Below the pieces are notes generated by a model. That model was given only the letters and a program-made list of their open reading frames with translations. It was not told the origin of the DNA and did no database searches. The translations under genes were made by a program, and so were the position numbers. A stretch of 64,000 bases of DNA from Gammaproteobacteria bacterium (GTDB lineage: Bacteria; Pseudomonadota; Gammaproteobacteria; Pseudomonadales; Pseudohongiellaceae), in contig JAJFKE010000023.1 in assembly GCA_021773355.1 (NCBI GenBank), positions 372,001 through 436,000 of the forward strand, written 5' to 3'. Positions within the stretch are counted from its first letter, which is position 1, and the number at the start of each line of letters is the position of its first letter. This document shows, in pieces, positions 48,663-57,828 of the stretch.

Positions 48663-49136
48663 TTACATTTCCTGCCCTATACTATTGAATATTAATTCCA
48701 GTTGGTTTGAGTCTGCTGCACGGTAAGGCTGGCTTAGAAGGCGTCTAATTCGCCCTTCTATTGTGTCAATAACGGCATTAAATGCCTTCTCAATTTCGGC
48801 ATCCGTACCTGCTATGCGTGATGGATCGGCTAGCCCCCAGTGGACCTTGATCGCCCTGCCCATCCACGCGGGACAAGTTTCCTGTGCGGCACTGTCGCAG
48901 ACAGTAACGACAACATCGGGTCGAAAGGACTGAATTTGATTCCAGCTTTTACTCTCCAGGTTTTCGGTACTATAACCGCGTTTCTGAAGATACTTTAAAG
49001 TCAACGGGTGCACTTGTCCGTTCGCTGCACTACCAGCGCTCGCCACTTGAATGTCATTCTGAGAAATTTCGCGCGTAATTGCCTCGCTTAAAATACTACG
49101 ACAGGCATTGTGAGTGCAGATGTAAAGGAGTCTCAT
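48663..49136 (-). CDS. arsC: Arsenate reductase, thioredoxin-coupled LMW-phosphatase type
   Basis: The protein has about 157 residues from the ATG ending at 49136. The phosphatase loop CTHNACRS (Cys-x5-Arg) is near the N-terminus and two further cysteines ([13 protein letters not shown]) fit the thioredoxin-linked cascade. WGLADPS carries the conserved Asp. It reduces arsenate to arsenite for export by Acr3. The reading frame extends 48 more codons upstream, but that part does not resemble the family. No arsR gene is beside it, which is unusual. Confidence 0.92.
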   Translation of the reverse strand: MRLLYICTHNACRSILSEAITREISQNDIQVASAGSAANGQVHPLTLKYLQKRGYSTENLESKSWNQIQSFRPDVVVTVCDSAAQETCPAWMGRAIKVHWGLADPSRIAGTDAEIEKAFNAVIDTIEGRIRRLLSQPYRAADSNQLELIFNSIGQEM

Positions 49137-49547
49137 AAGTATCTGCTCTGTGTTTCCCAATTTCTTTGGGACCGGATCAAGTCCATACCCCTGTAAAGTA
49201 TATTCGAAGCAATGCGACAAAAAGGGGACGAGGGAATAAAAAGAAACTGGATACCCACAAACTGCGCTCAATAAAGACAATCAGTTAGTTCAATATTTTT
49301 GTGGGCGCCCTAATTGTTACTTCTTTATCTACAAGCCTTTAAAAATCAACAGCTTAGTAATTTCTTTGGCGTTTACGTGAGAAGATATATGGCCCTATTC
49401 TGCTTTGTAGTTAGTATTAAAAGAAGATTAATCGACTTTGTTTTAAATTTTAGGCTTTTTTTCGACATGGATGATTGATTTTCGACATCTCTCCTTGTAT
49501 ATTGTTTTTCGACAATTTATTCCTAAATGAATCATATTTCGACATAG
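49137..49547. other. Intergenic region between arsC and fic
   Basis: These 411 bases contain the right copy of the ~63-bp repeat, an aaaaggggacga stretch near 49220, and the TTCGACA array. No ArsR gene was found here. Confidence 0.55.
49256..49318. repeat. ~63-bp repeat flanking the arsenic genes, right copy
   Basis: This copy reads cacaaactgcgctcaataaa and later ttcaatatttttgtggg, so its two ends (cccacaaa and tttgtggg) form an inverted repeat around about 40 bases. Confidence 0.55.
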
Positions 49548-49564
49548 ATGAAAGGTATTCGACA
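49461..49564 (+). promoter_or_regulatory. Five TTCGACA direct repeats upstream of and into fic
   Basis: TTCGACA occurs at 49461, 49481, 49508, 49538 and 49558, each in a T-rich context. Spacings are 20, 27, 30 and 20 bases. The last copy lies inside the first codons. This looks like an iterated operator for a regulator of fic. Confidence 0.55.
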
Positions 49565-51110
49565 AGTGACCAAGAACGCAGAAACACCGGAATATTTCCA
49601 ATATGAGCAGGTACCGCCAGGAACCCGACTTGCGGGGTGGGCCGCCCTTGTCAGCAGCTATGCTATTGACGCCCCTGTGCGCCGTTACTCTTGTGTGTCC
49701 GATAAACATGTCAGGGGCAACAAGAGAACCGACGATAGTTGGGAGATATTTGATAAACGATACCTGCCAGACGATTCACTGGCCGGTCAGCTGAATTTCG
49801 CCTTTCGACACGAAATAATAGACCTGCTGGTGATGAAACGGGTATTTGAAGTAATTGCAGACGATGAATTGTGCAATTTCATACTATCAAAACCAACGGG
49901 CACAACAGCCAGGCGCGTTTGGTTCTTCTATGAGATTCTGACGGGCAAGAAGCTGGCACTCAAAGACGCCGAGCCGGTTACCGCCATCGATGCACTTGAT
50001 CCTGACAAATATTTCACAATCAAAGGTAAACTCTCCCAACGTCATCGGGTAAGAAATAACTTACTAGGTACAGGAGAATTTTGTCCAATAATTCGCAAGA
50101 CTGAAAAGCTGCACGAGCTTATCGCTCTCAATCTTGCTGAAAAGGCCAAAGACACTATTGGTAAAATCGGTGCACAAATAATCGCGCGTGCAGCCAATTT
50201 TATGCTGCTTGCAGACAGCAAGGCAAGTTTCGAAATAGAAGGAGAACGGCCACCGAAGAACAAATTGGAGCGCTGGGGGCAAGCAGTATTGGAGGCTGGG
50301 AAGCGCCCTCTGAACCAAACCGAAATATACAGGTTGCATCAACTCCTTATTGGAGATGACCGCTTTACAGAAATCGGCTATCGCTCAGAAGCTGTCTTTT
50401 TGGGTGAACGAGATCAGAATAATGATCCGATTCCGGAATTTATTGGCGCTCGTCAAGAGGACGTACCTGATCTTATGCTTGGCTTGAATGAATGCAACAA
50501 CATGCTTAGAAGATCAATGCTTGATCCAGTGTTACAAGCCGCAGCAATAGCATTCGGATTTGTTTATATCCACCCGCTTGCGGATGGAAACGGCAGACTA
50601 CATCGCTGCCTGGTACATCATGTGCTAGCTGAACGAAAATTCACGCCGCCCGGCATGGTGTTTCCGGTTTCTTCGGTCATGGCGGACGAAATAGAAGATT
50701 ATCAAAAAACATTGCAGACACATTCTTCTCCTCTCATGAACTATATAGACTGGCGCAAACTACCCAACCGAAACGTTGAAGTTACGAATGATACGGCTGA
50801 TCTCTACAGATATTTTGATTGTACGGACAACGCCGAGTTCCTCTACGATTGCGTCCGTCGCACCGTTGAACGCGATTTACCGCAAGAGATTACATATCTA
50901 AAGTGTCATGACGAAGCCATGAGGTCGATCATGGAGATCGTTGAAATGCCCGACAGGATAGCCCAGGATCTCATCATGTTTATCCGTCAGAATGATGGCG
51001 AATTACCAAAACGACGTAGGGAAAGAGAATTTGAAAAGCTGTCGGATAAAGAAGTCAGCGATATTCAGATGATTGTAAACACGGCATTTGAAAATTTTAA
51101 AGATACCTAG
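49548..51110 (+). CDS. Fic domain protein (AMP-transferase type), class II
   Basis: The 520-residue protein has the Fic motif HPLADGNGRLHR (from residue 342), with His for catalysis and the anion loop for ATP. N-terminal to it, SFEIEG (residues 227-232) fits the autoinhibitory [ST]xxxE[GN] helix, so it is class II, which folds its own Glu over the ATP site. An unusual N-terminal domain of about 200 residues precedes it, and a helical tail with RRREREFEKLS follows. Fic enzymes AMPylate or otherwise modify proteins; some are stand-alone toxins. No antitoxin-like small gene flanks it. Confidence 0.9.
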   Translation: MKGIRQVTKNAETPEYFQYEQVPPGTRLAGWAALVSSYAIDAPVRRYSCVSDKHVRGNKRTDDSWEIFDKRYLPDDSLAGQLNFAFRHEIIDLLVMKRVFEVIADDELCNFILSKPTGTTARRVWFFYEILTGKKLALKDAEPVTAIDALDPDKYFTIKGKLSQRHRVRNNLLGTGEFCPIIRKTEKLHELIALNLAEKAKDTIGKIGAQIIARAANFMLLADSKASFEIEGERPPKNKLERWGQAVLEAGKRPLNQTEIYRLHQLLIGDDRFTEIGYRSEAVFLGERDQNNDPIPEFIGARQEDVPDLMLGLNECNNMLRRSMLDPVLQAAAIAFGFVYIHPLADGNGRLHRCLVHHVLAERKFTPPGMVFPVSSVMADEIEDYQKTLQTHSSPLMNYIDWRKLPNRNVEVTNDTADLYRYFDCTDNAEFLYDCVRRTVERDLPQEITYLKCHDEAMRSIMEIVEMPDRIAQDLIMFIRQNDGELPKRRREREFEKLSDKEVSDIQMIVNTAFENFKDT

Positions 51111-51141
51111 ACAAATTTGTTATCAAGGTCAATCCAGCGAG

Positions 51142-51394
51142 CACTAATAACCTAACGCTTAAATATTCTAATTAATATAAATCAATGTTCCCATAGTTTG
51201 TTTCCCCCTGCTGATTCTTTAAATCCCGGCATCAACACCACTTGAATCACCCTATCTAGGCTCGTAAGATGGCTGCATGCCGTGCTTCTCTCTCAGACGC
51301 GGCACTCTACCACCGCTCCGTCATAAAACCTAAGAAGAAAGGAGAATCCGCAATGTCGAATCACAACCGCAGCAGACGAAACTTCATGAACTTA
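51142..51394 (+). repeat. ~253-bp direct repeat (amidohydrolase leader and first codons), left copy
   Basis: It aligns with 59578-59829 nearly base for base from cactaataa to the codons for the N-terminal Tat-like SRRNFMN. A block of about 60 bases around 51213-51290 is almost identical in the two copies. Confidence 0.85.
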
Positions 51395-51496
51395 TTACTT
51401 GTAAAGGCAAAGAAGATTTCGGAGAGGACTCCGAGGGAATTAGCTTACCAGTACCGTCATACTATTATAAATACTTTAACTTCCTGTATCCCGTGA
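51353..51496 (+). pseudogene. Truncated start of an amidohydrolase gene
   Basis: After a perfect AAGGAG ribosome site the frame reads MSNHNRSRRNFMNL, nearly identical to the first 14 residues of the amidohydrolase at 59788. It then becomes an unrelated frame that soon ends. It is the remnant left where the duplicated segment meets foreign DNA. Confidence 0.7.
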
Positions 51497-53536
51497 TAAT
51501 ACGACCGTTGACCTAGCTTCCACTCTATACTTAAGAGAACTGATAGAGACTGCGTTGCTCTCATCAAAGATATCATTTGGAGATGGCTTTCCCGTGTCAA
51601 CCAGAATATTCCATTCATTCGCCATTCCGATTTGAATATCAAATTCCAAACCTTCCCAATACGAGTTACACATTACGTAGATATCAACATCCTGACTACT
51701 CGCCCCATGAATACAGTAAGCAAGGGTATGCGAGTTAAAGTCAAACTCCAAGTTTTCACCAGCCCCAAACCAGCTCACATCATTGCGCCAATACCGGCTT
51801 CTTCCTATGGCCGGATGAGACTTTCTGAATGCAATTATTTTTCGAAAAAACCTGAGCATATCCTGGTTTTCCCGCGTCAAATTCCAATCCAGCCATGTCG
51901 TAGGGTTGTCCTGATTATAGGGATTGTTGTTACCATCTTGTGTATTAAGAAACTCGTCTCCCATAACGAACATCGGCGTTCCGTTGGATAACATCATCAG
52001 TGTAATTAAGTTCCTTATTTGTCTTCGCCGTAGCTCTGCCACTTGTGGTGGTAAATCCGTGTGCCCTTCCCAGCCGCAATTCCAGCTATTGTTATCGTCA
52101 GTTCCATCAGTATTGTTATGGCCGTTGGCTTCATTGTGCTTCTGGTTAAATGAAACCAGATCGTATAAAGAAAAACCATCGTGTGCGCTAACAAAATTAA
52201 CACTTTGATAAGCGTGATAAACGTTTGGCAAATCGTCCGGGAACAAATCATTGCTACCATAGATACGTTTCATTGTCTCGGCAATCAGTCCTTGATCACT
52301 TTTCACCCATCTACGCAGGTCATCCCTGAAACGCCCATTCCATTGCATCCATGTGATACCAGGAAAACTTTGTCCCAGTTGATAACTAGCCATATCCCAG
52401 GCTTCGGCGATAAGACGTACCTTTCGAAACAAAGGGTCTGTTGTGATCTCGCCAATGATAGGAGGGTTGACAAGGTTAATACTGCCATCGGCATTACGTG
52501 TAAATATTGATGCCAAATCAAAACGAAAACCATCCACATGCATCTCTTTTACCCAGTAACGTAAACTATCAATAATCAGGTGGCGAACAAATCGGTTTGA
52601 TGTATTGATGACATTGCCCGTGCCCGCATCATTACGGTAATATCTTTGATCAGATTCGAGCAGATAATATGTATTGTTATCCAGTCCGCGATAACAGTAT
52701 GTTGGCCCTTTTTCATCAACTTCTGAAGTATGGTTATAAACCACATCCAAAATTACTTCGATATCAGCCTGATGCAAAGCTTTTACCATATCCCTGAACT
52801 CATTTCGTTGTGAGCAGACTTCAGGTTGTGTTGCGTATTCATTATGTGGAGCAAAGAAATTAAGCGTCATGTAACCCCAATAATTATTCTCTTGGGGATC
52901 AAACTGATGTACCGGCATTAACTCTATCGCTGTAACGCCTAACGATTGCAAATAAGGGATTTTTTCAATGATACCTTGATAGGTTCCACGCGAAGCTGTC
53001 GCAACATCTGAGCTGGGATCACGTGTAAATCCCCGCACATGAAGTTCATATATCACCAGATCATGTTTATGAAGTGTCGGCGAAACATCACCTGACCAGT
53101 CGTAATCGTCAACAGATGTTGAAAAATATCCAATCGGTGCTTTCCCCATGGTGTCACCGGGTAAAGCACAAGCTGCCCGGCTATAATCCGGCGGAAATAG
53201 TACCGCCTTTGCATAAGGATCTAAAATAAGTTTTTGCTGATCAAACCGGAGCCCCTGCGCGGGATTATGCGAGCCCGAAACCCGGTATGCATAGTAGTAT
53301 CCGCCGTTCAAAGCGGATTTAGGAATCAGCATATGCCAAACGCGGCCCGTCCTGTTCACTATGGGGTCAAAATCGAAACTGGCAACCGCCTGATTATACT
53401 GATCTTGTGCAAATATCAGTAATTTTAAACCAGTCGATTCTTCGGAATAGAGAGAGAAATTGACTACCTCTTTTTCTTCAATCCATGTTGCACCGAGAGG
53501 TAAAGCGGCACCTTCGATTTCATTCCAGGGGTTCAT
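51476..53536 (-). CDS. Glycogen debranching enzyme-like GH13 protein (GlgX/isoamylase type)
   Basis: The 686-residue protein has an N-terminal CBM48/isoamylase domain, then a GH13 barrel. The catalytic residues are in place: nucleophile D340 (GFRFDLAS), acid/base E378 (LIAEAWD) and H452-D453 (SAHDGFS). DVVYNHTSE and TPMFVMGDEFLNTQDGNNNPYNQD are also family blocks (the first part marks GDE). It should cleave alpha-1,6 branch points of glycogen or a limit dextrin. It is the last gene of the five-gene operon, 29 bases after the cupin gene. No glgA, glgB, glgC or glgP is adjacent, so the context differs from normal glycogen operons. Confidence 0.85.
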   Translation of the reverse strand: MNPWNEIEGAALPLGATWIEEKEVVNFSLYSEESTGLKLLIFAQDQYNQAVASFDFDPIVNRTGRVWHMLIPKSALNGGYYYAYRVSGSHNPAQGLRFDQQKLILDPYAKAVLFPPDYSRAACALPGDTMGKAPIGYFSTSVDDYDWSGDVSPTLHKHDLVIYELHVRGFTRDPSSDVATASRGTYQGIIEKIPYLQSLGVTAIELMPVHQFDPQENNYWGYMTLNFFAPHNEYATQPEVCSQRNEFRDMVKALHQADIEVILDVVYNHTSEVDEKGPTYCYRGLDNNTYYLLESDQRYYRNDAGTGNVINTSNRFVRHLIIDSLRYWVKEMHVDGFRFDLASIFTRNADGSINLVNPPIIGEITTDPLFRKVRLIAEAWDMASYQLGQSFPGITWMQWNGRFRDDLRRWVKSDQGLIAETMKRIYGSNDLFPDDLPNVYHAYQSVNFVSAHDGFSLYDLVSFNQKHNEANGHNNTDGTDDNNSWNCGWEGHTDLPPQVAELRRRQIRNLITLMMLSNGTPMFVMGDEFLNTQDGNNNPYNQDNPTTWLDWNLTRENQDMLRFFRKIIAFRKSHPAIGRSRYWRNDVSWFGAGENLEFDFNSHTLAYCIHGASSQDVDIYVMCNSYWEGLEFDIQIGMANEWNILVDTGKPSPNDIFDESNAVSISSLKYRVEARSTVVLSRDTGS

Positions 53537-53565
53537 AGTCCATCACATATATTGTATATTTTAGC

Positions 53566-54822
53566 TCAGTCATAGCCACCAAACATGAATAAGGAACAAT
53601 CTTCATGAGTAACGTTCATCAAGCCATGTAAATTACCACCTTTTAACATGGCCATGTGACCACTTCGTAATGGCCTGATCTCGAAGCAGCGTTCTCGCTC
53701 CGGCATTTTGCACCAATCACCCACAACCATGAGACCATAACCGTCCAACATAAAGAAAACTTCCTGATTGTCTCGATGTCGATGTAAGCCGATACCACAA
53801 TCAGATTTGAGAATATGTAGATCCATATAGTCTACCGCCATAAAGTTTTCCATAGCGCCAGGTGTATTCTTATTTCCGAGTGCATTAAAGTTCCAGGCTT
53901 CGATAGTTCGTCCAAGCTGACCAGGAAAATTGGCTTCTGGATAAAAGTAATTTGACATCAAATTACGATAGTGCAGAAATCCAACACCACCGTGCGGATT
54001 AGGACTGGTGCCGACACCAAGATAATTATCCCAACCACGTAAAATCATATTAAATTCGTACTGGTAATTAGCGCCCTCTAAAGAATCCCAAATATTGGCT
54101 TGTTCATTTGCCCATGCGAGCTCGATATGCAGATGATGAATCGGGTGCATGCTGTTCTGAGGTGCGATAGTACGCATATCTTCATCATCCAATCCTTCAC
54201 GGGCAAAGTCTTCTATATTTCCAATTACCACATCCGGCAACGTGATTAACTCGCCCCGATCAATCGCAGCTTGTCCTCTTTCATCAAGTTGATCTCGCAA
54301 GTCATTGCCCGGGTATGACCATATCTCTATTTCATAACGGTCTGTCTCGGTATTATAAGGTACATCTAACAAGGTCGCCGGCGAACGGTCTTTTACGCGC
54401 AACCAAAGTTTAATTTTATCACTTAACTGATGATTAGCCGCCTGAGACAAAGCAGAGTCAGGTCCGGCAGTGTAAGAAAAATGTAAAAACGGTCCGCTCC
54501 AATTCCCTGCTGTAGCCCAACCTCTGCTTAGCAACGTGTCTGTTAATCTAAAGTCACGGATGTTTTGCTTTTGAAAATCCAGTTTATTATCTTGGTTACG
54601 TGGATCAAGAATAGTGAAATCTGCACCTCCGGGACCATATAACTCAAGATAATCATAGGGCAGGAGATATTGTGTATGTTCGGGATAATAGTGCTCCGCT
54701 TCCGCTGCGAATCGCATTAACTCTATGCTCTTAAGTAACCTCAATAGTGGATTATTGTGCCTGTAATCGGGACTTGTGTTTGGCTCAATCTGAAACACTG
54801 AGTCACTGTGAACAATAAACAT
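53566..54822 (-). CDS. Large cupin protein with unknown N-terminal region
   Basis: The 418-residue protein ends with a complete metal-binding cupin: HRH at 347-349, E354, then H399 (GIGLHRHRDNQEVFFMLDG, LKGGNLHGLMN). The first 320 or so residues match no domain I know; HHLHIELAW (residues 229-237) inside it may bind a second metal. No export signal is seen. It is 21 bases after the other cupin gene, so cotranscribed. A dioxygenase, isomerase or sugar-binding role would all be consistent; I do not assign one. Confidence 0.75.
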   Translation of the reverse strand: MFIVHSDSVFQIEPNTSPDYRHNNPLLRLLKSIELMRFAAEAEHYYPEHTQYLLPYDYLELYGPGGADFTILDPRNQDNKLDFQKQNIRDFRLTDTLLSRGWATAGNWSGPFLHFSYTAGPDSALSQAANHQLSDKIKLWLRVKDRSPATLLDVPYNTETDRYEIEIWSYPGNDLRDQLDERGQAAIDRGELITLPDVVIGNIEDFAREGLDDEDMRTIAPQNSMHPIHHLHIELAWANEQANIWDSLEGANYQYEFNMILRGWDNYLGVGTSPNPHGGVGFLHYRNLMSNYFYPEANFPGQLGRTIEAWNFNALGNKNTPGAMENFMAVDYMDLHILKSDCGIGLHRHRDNQEVFFMLDGYGLMVVGDWCKMPERERCFEIRPLRSGHMAMLKGGNLHGLMNVTHEDCSLFMFGGYD

Positions 54823-54843
54823 GGTCTCTCGGTCTCCTGACCT

Positions 54844-55992
54844 TCAACTACAATGATAACCAAATGCAACGAACTTAAGGAGTTCGTTACCGTTATTGCG
54901 AATCCCATGAACACCACCGCTTTTGGTATAGATGACGGTCCCTTGCTCCACAGGTAGTTCTTTGACTTTGTGCACTCCCAAGCCATAGATATCTCGCTCA
55001 GTGGTAGGGAATTGTGCAGTAGCCGGATCATCATCGTCCCCCATGTAGGCAATACCCACACCACTGATGATGTAGTAAAGCTCTTCAGAGCCAATGTGAC
55101 GATGCGTCCCTTCTACCTTACCGGGCTCTATTTCGACCTGATGGAAATAAATTAAATTACCGCCCAATTCCCTTTGCAATACCCAACGCATGGCAATAAT
55201 GTTGTCCTCTGCGTTATCCGGGTTGCCTGGATCCATCATTGCATTACGATACCGCACAGCCGGAATATCATTTGCTTGTATGTACCATCCACGCTGGAAA
55301 TTGATGAGATAATTCCGGTCTTTGACAGTATTATCGCTATTACTGGGTTGATCCGCTCTGGGCTCTTCATGAGATCTCATATAGTTGTTGTCCCATGCCG
55401 CGTTTTCATCATTGATCTGATAGCCAAAAGGTAGATCAATATCGTTTTCACGAAAAGCTATTTCGATTTTTTTTAGTGAACGTAAATTATCAAAAGCAGA
55501 CGAAAACCCAGGTATACGATTGATCGAACCATCTTTACCAATCATGGATTTGACCTTGATATCATGGTAATAACCGGCAGGCAGTTCCAGGGTCTGCCAT
55601 AATTCCCCTTGATAAGCGCCTATCGAGGCACTATAAGTGAGCTTGAACCTTGCTTCAGCCGCCAGGTCTGATCTATCAGGGTTTACCCGAATAAAGCAAA
55701 GCACCTGATCTCGTACAAATCGTTGTTTTTGTCTGGCAACTTCGACTAATCGACTTCCTAGATACTCGACACGTATGAAATGGGTAAGAAACTGCCCATC
55801 CAGAAAGACCTCCCCTTTCAGGATGGTAATATCATGCTTGTTACGGACTTCGTGAACGTTATAACGGTAACGAGGAGAAACAGTGGCGTTCAGGTGCTCT
55901 TCATGATAAATGCGATCTGGGGAGAAAACCACCTTGAAAATTTCGTTTTCGGGTTTAGAGAAAATATCATTATAAACATGATCCATATTCAC
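54844..55992 (-). CDS. Cupin protein with unknown N-terminal region
   Basis: The 382-residue protein ends with a cupin holding HRH at 297-299, E303/E304 and H362 (GTHRHIGSEELYYIISG, TKSGGVHGIRNNG), all metal ligands present. The first 250 residues contain beta-rich runs such as ITILKGEVFLDGQFLTHF and ELPAGYYHDIKVKSM that look like an immunoglobulin-type fold. The start is a GTG at 55992 overlapping the GMC stop as GTGA, so translation is coupled. Like its neighbour, it has no signal peptide. Confidence 0.75.
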   Translation of the reverse strand: MNMDHVYNDIFSKPENEIFKVVFSPDRIYHEEHLNATVSPRYRYNVHEVRNKHDITILKGEVFLDGQFLTHFIRVEYLGSRLVEVARQKQRFVRDQVLCFIRVNPDRSDLAAEARFKLTYSASIGAYQGELWQTLELPAGYYHDIKVKSMIGKDGSINRIPGFSSAFDNLRSLKKIEIAFRENDIDLPFGYQINDENAAWDNNYMRSHEEPRADQPSNSDNTVKDRNYLINFQRGWYIQANDIPAVRYRNAMMDPGNPDNAEDNIIAMRWVLQRELGGNLIYFHQVEIEPGKVEGTHRHIGSEELYYIISGVGIAYMGDDDDPATAQFPTTERDIYGLGVHKVKELPVEQGTVIYTKSGGVHGIRNNGNELLKFVAFGYHCS

Positions 55993-57812
55993 AGCCTCCC
56001 AATGAGATGATCTGCTACCCGGAATGAATTGGCCTGAATAGTTAAGGTGGGGTTTGCACCGCCGGAAGTTGGCATAAAACTTCCATCTGTGACATACAAA
56101 TTATCGAAATACCAGGCACGACAGTCGGGACTCAATACAGAGTCCGCCTCGTCATCACCAAACCGTGCACCTCCCAAGATATGGTTTGCCATTCTTGCTA
56201 ATGCATTATCCGCTTGATAGATACCACCTCCAGGGGACACTGGAAAATCATGACTATCATTACCGCCATAGCGCAGTACATTCGTGCATTGTTCAGCCAT
56301 CACATCCATGAGATACCTATCATGTTGGTGCCAGCTTTTGATTACATAAGCAACCGGTCGTCCCAATTTATCTTTAACCGTTGGATGCAGTTCGATGCGA
56401 TTGTCCGGTAAAGGGACCTGATTTCCCATGAAACTGACGGATAAACGACGCCCAAATTCGTTGTCCAGAAAATCGATCATGCCCTCACCAACCATATCCA
56501 AGTCATTCATAAAACCGTGCCACAATGTATCCAGATCTTGCGCCTGGTGAGTCCTAAACAATGCAAGGGGCAAGGCGGAATCAGAAGTATTGTTATAAAT
56601 GGCTGCACCTGCCCACAGCCCTTTATCATCCAGGAAGGACCTGACCGCACAAGTATCGGTTGCGTAATCCGCATCCAAAGCAATGGATTTATCGAAGCGA
56701 CCTGGCATGATCGCACTCGCTCCACCAAAACAGTGTGTCAAAAAGTACTTGCCCAATAAGGGATTCTGATTGATCCGTTGATTAAAATTAGCATCCAGTA
56801 CGGCCGACAACTTCAAGAGACGCACCGACTCAATAGCGGAACAAGCTACCACAACAATGTCGGCAGTGACTGTTTGCTCAACACCAGCCGGATCAAGATA
56901 GACCACTTCGTCAACACGATCAGCGGTACTGTTTAGATGAGTTACCACACAATTGCAGCGAATCTCGAAACCCGCTTCATCTTTTATCGGTTTTAATAAC
57001 GACACCCAGGTATTGGATTTCAGACCTAAGGGATCGCCATAACGGTTAACATAACTGGTTTTCGCCGTTTCCGGGTTGGTTGGAACTACACGACCACTCA
57101 GAGGATGGTCCTGAGTAATGACAGCTAGGGGAGGACGATACGGCAGTATATTTGTACCCAGTCTCTTGCCTAATTCGATCATTCCTGAGTGAGCATATTG
57201 ACTTATAGGGTTGGCTGATAACGGCTGCTGATAATTGTTCTGACTAAACCGTTTTTGCTGATTCGCAGTAGTACCGTTTATGCCTACTTTCTCTTCGGCT
57301 TCGGCATAATACGGCTCAAGCTGATGGTAGCTAACAGGCCAATCCCTTACCTCACGTTTGATGTCGTCATTGGGATCACTTTTGATGACACGCCCATCAT
57401 TAAACGACTTCAATTCCAAATCTATTTCAGTAAATCTGAGAGAAACTCCGCCATAGATTTGCGTTCCGCCACCCACCACTTGAGCAGTATAGCCTTCAAT
57501 AGTTGCGGAATCATTACCGGATTTATTACGATAGATATGAGGCTCGTCGTTGATATCAGGTTCAACATGGCTGTGATAATAAGACGAGAGGTGGTTGCTA
57601 ACACTTGGCAGGTTTAAGATTTTTTCCGGACCGTCTGAGAGCAACTCATCGCGTTTAAACCCGCTAACACCCTGACCCAACCCAGATTGGGTGTCAATCA
57701 ATGGTCCCTTTTCCAGGATAAGGACTGACTTTCCCGCAGCAACTAATTTATTTGCAATTGGTGCGCCGCCAGCACCACTTCCGATAACAACGACATTATA
57801 TTGATTAGTCAT
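55989..57812 (-). CDS. GMC-type FAD oxidoreductase, gluconate-2-dehydrogenase large-subunit-like
   Basis: The 607-residue flavoprotein starts with the FAD-binding GSGAGGAPIANKLVAAG (residues 11-27). It has WPVSYHQLEPYYAEAEEKVG, the layout of the sorbitol/gluconate dehydrogenase branch. The C-terminal GMC block is LYVTDGSFMPTSGGANPTLT with the catalytic-side His in ANHILGGARFG. It should oxidise an alcohol or sugar hydroxyl. A large subunit of this type works with a small subunit that is usually Tat-exported; here neither subunit carries a Tat signal, so cytoplasmic action is likely. The electron acceptor is unknown. Confidence 0.85.
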   Translation of the reverse strand: MTNQYNVVVIGSGAGGAPIANKLVAAGKSVLILEKGPLIDTQSGLGQGVSGFKRDELLSDGPEKILNLPSVSNHLSSYYHSHVEPDINDEPHIYRNKSGNDSATIEGYTAQVVGGGTQIYGGVSLRFTEIDLELKSFNDGRVIKSDPNDDIKREVRDWPVSYHQLEPYYAEAEEKVGINGTTANQQKRFSQNNYQQPLSANPISQYAHSGMIELGKRLGTNILPYRPPLAVITQDHPLSGRVVPTNPETAKTSYVNRYGDPLGLKSNTWVSLLKPIKDEAGFEIRCNCVVTHLNSTADRVDEVVYLDPAGVEQTVTADIVVVACSAIESVRLLKLSAVLDANFNQRINQNPLLGKYFLTHCFGGASAIMPGRFDKSIALDADYATDTCAVRSFLDDKGLWAGAAIYNNTSDSALPLALFRTHQAQDLDTLWHGFMNDLDMVGEGMIDFLDNEFGRRLSVSFMGNQVPLPDNRIELHPTVKDKLGRPVAYVIKSWHQHDRYLMDVMAEQCTNVLRYGGNDSHDFPVSPGGGIYQADNALARMANHILGGARFGDDEADSVLSPDCRAWYFDNLYVTDGSFMPTSGGANPTLTIQANSFRVADHLIGRL

Positions 57813-57828
57813 CTAATCATTCCTTCTT

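Noticed and set aside
49461..49564. CRISPR or replication iterons
   Set aside because: Seven-base units with uneven spacing and no Rep or Cas gene; an operator is simpler.
51269..51352. Coding start upstream of the amidohydrolase leader ATG
   Set aside because: The upstream part belongs to the conserved leader and the strong AAGGAG site is at 51340-51345, just before 51353.
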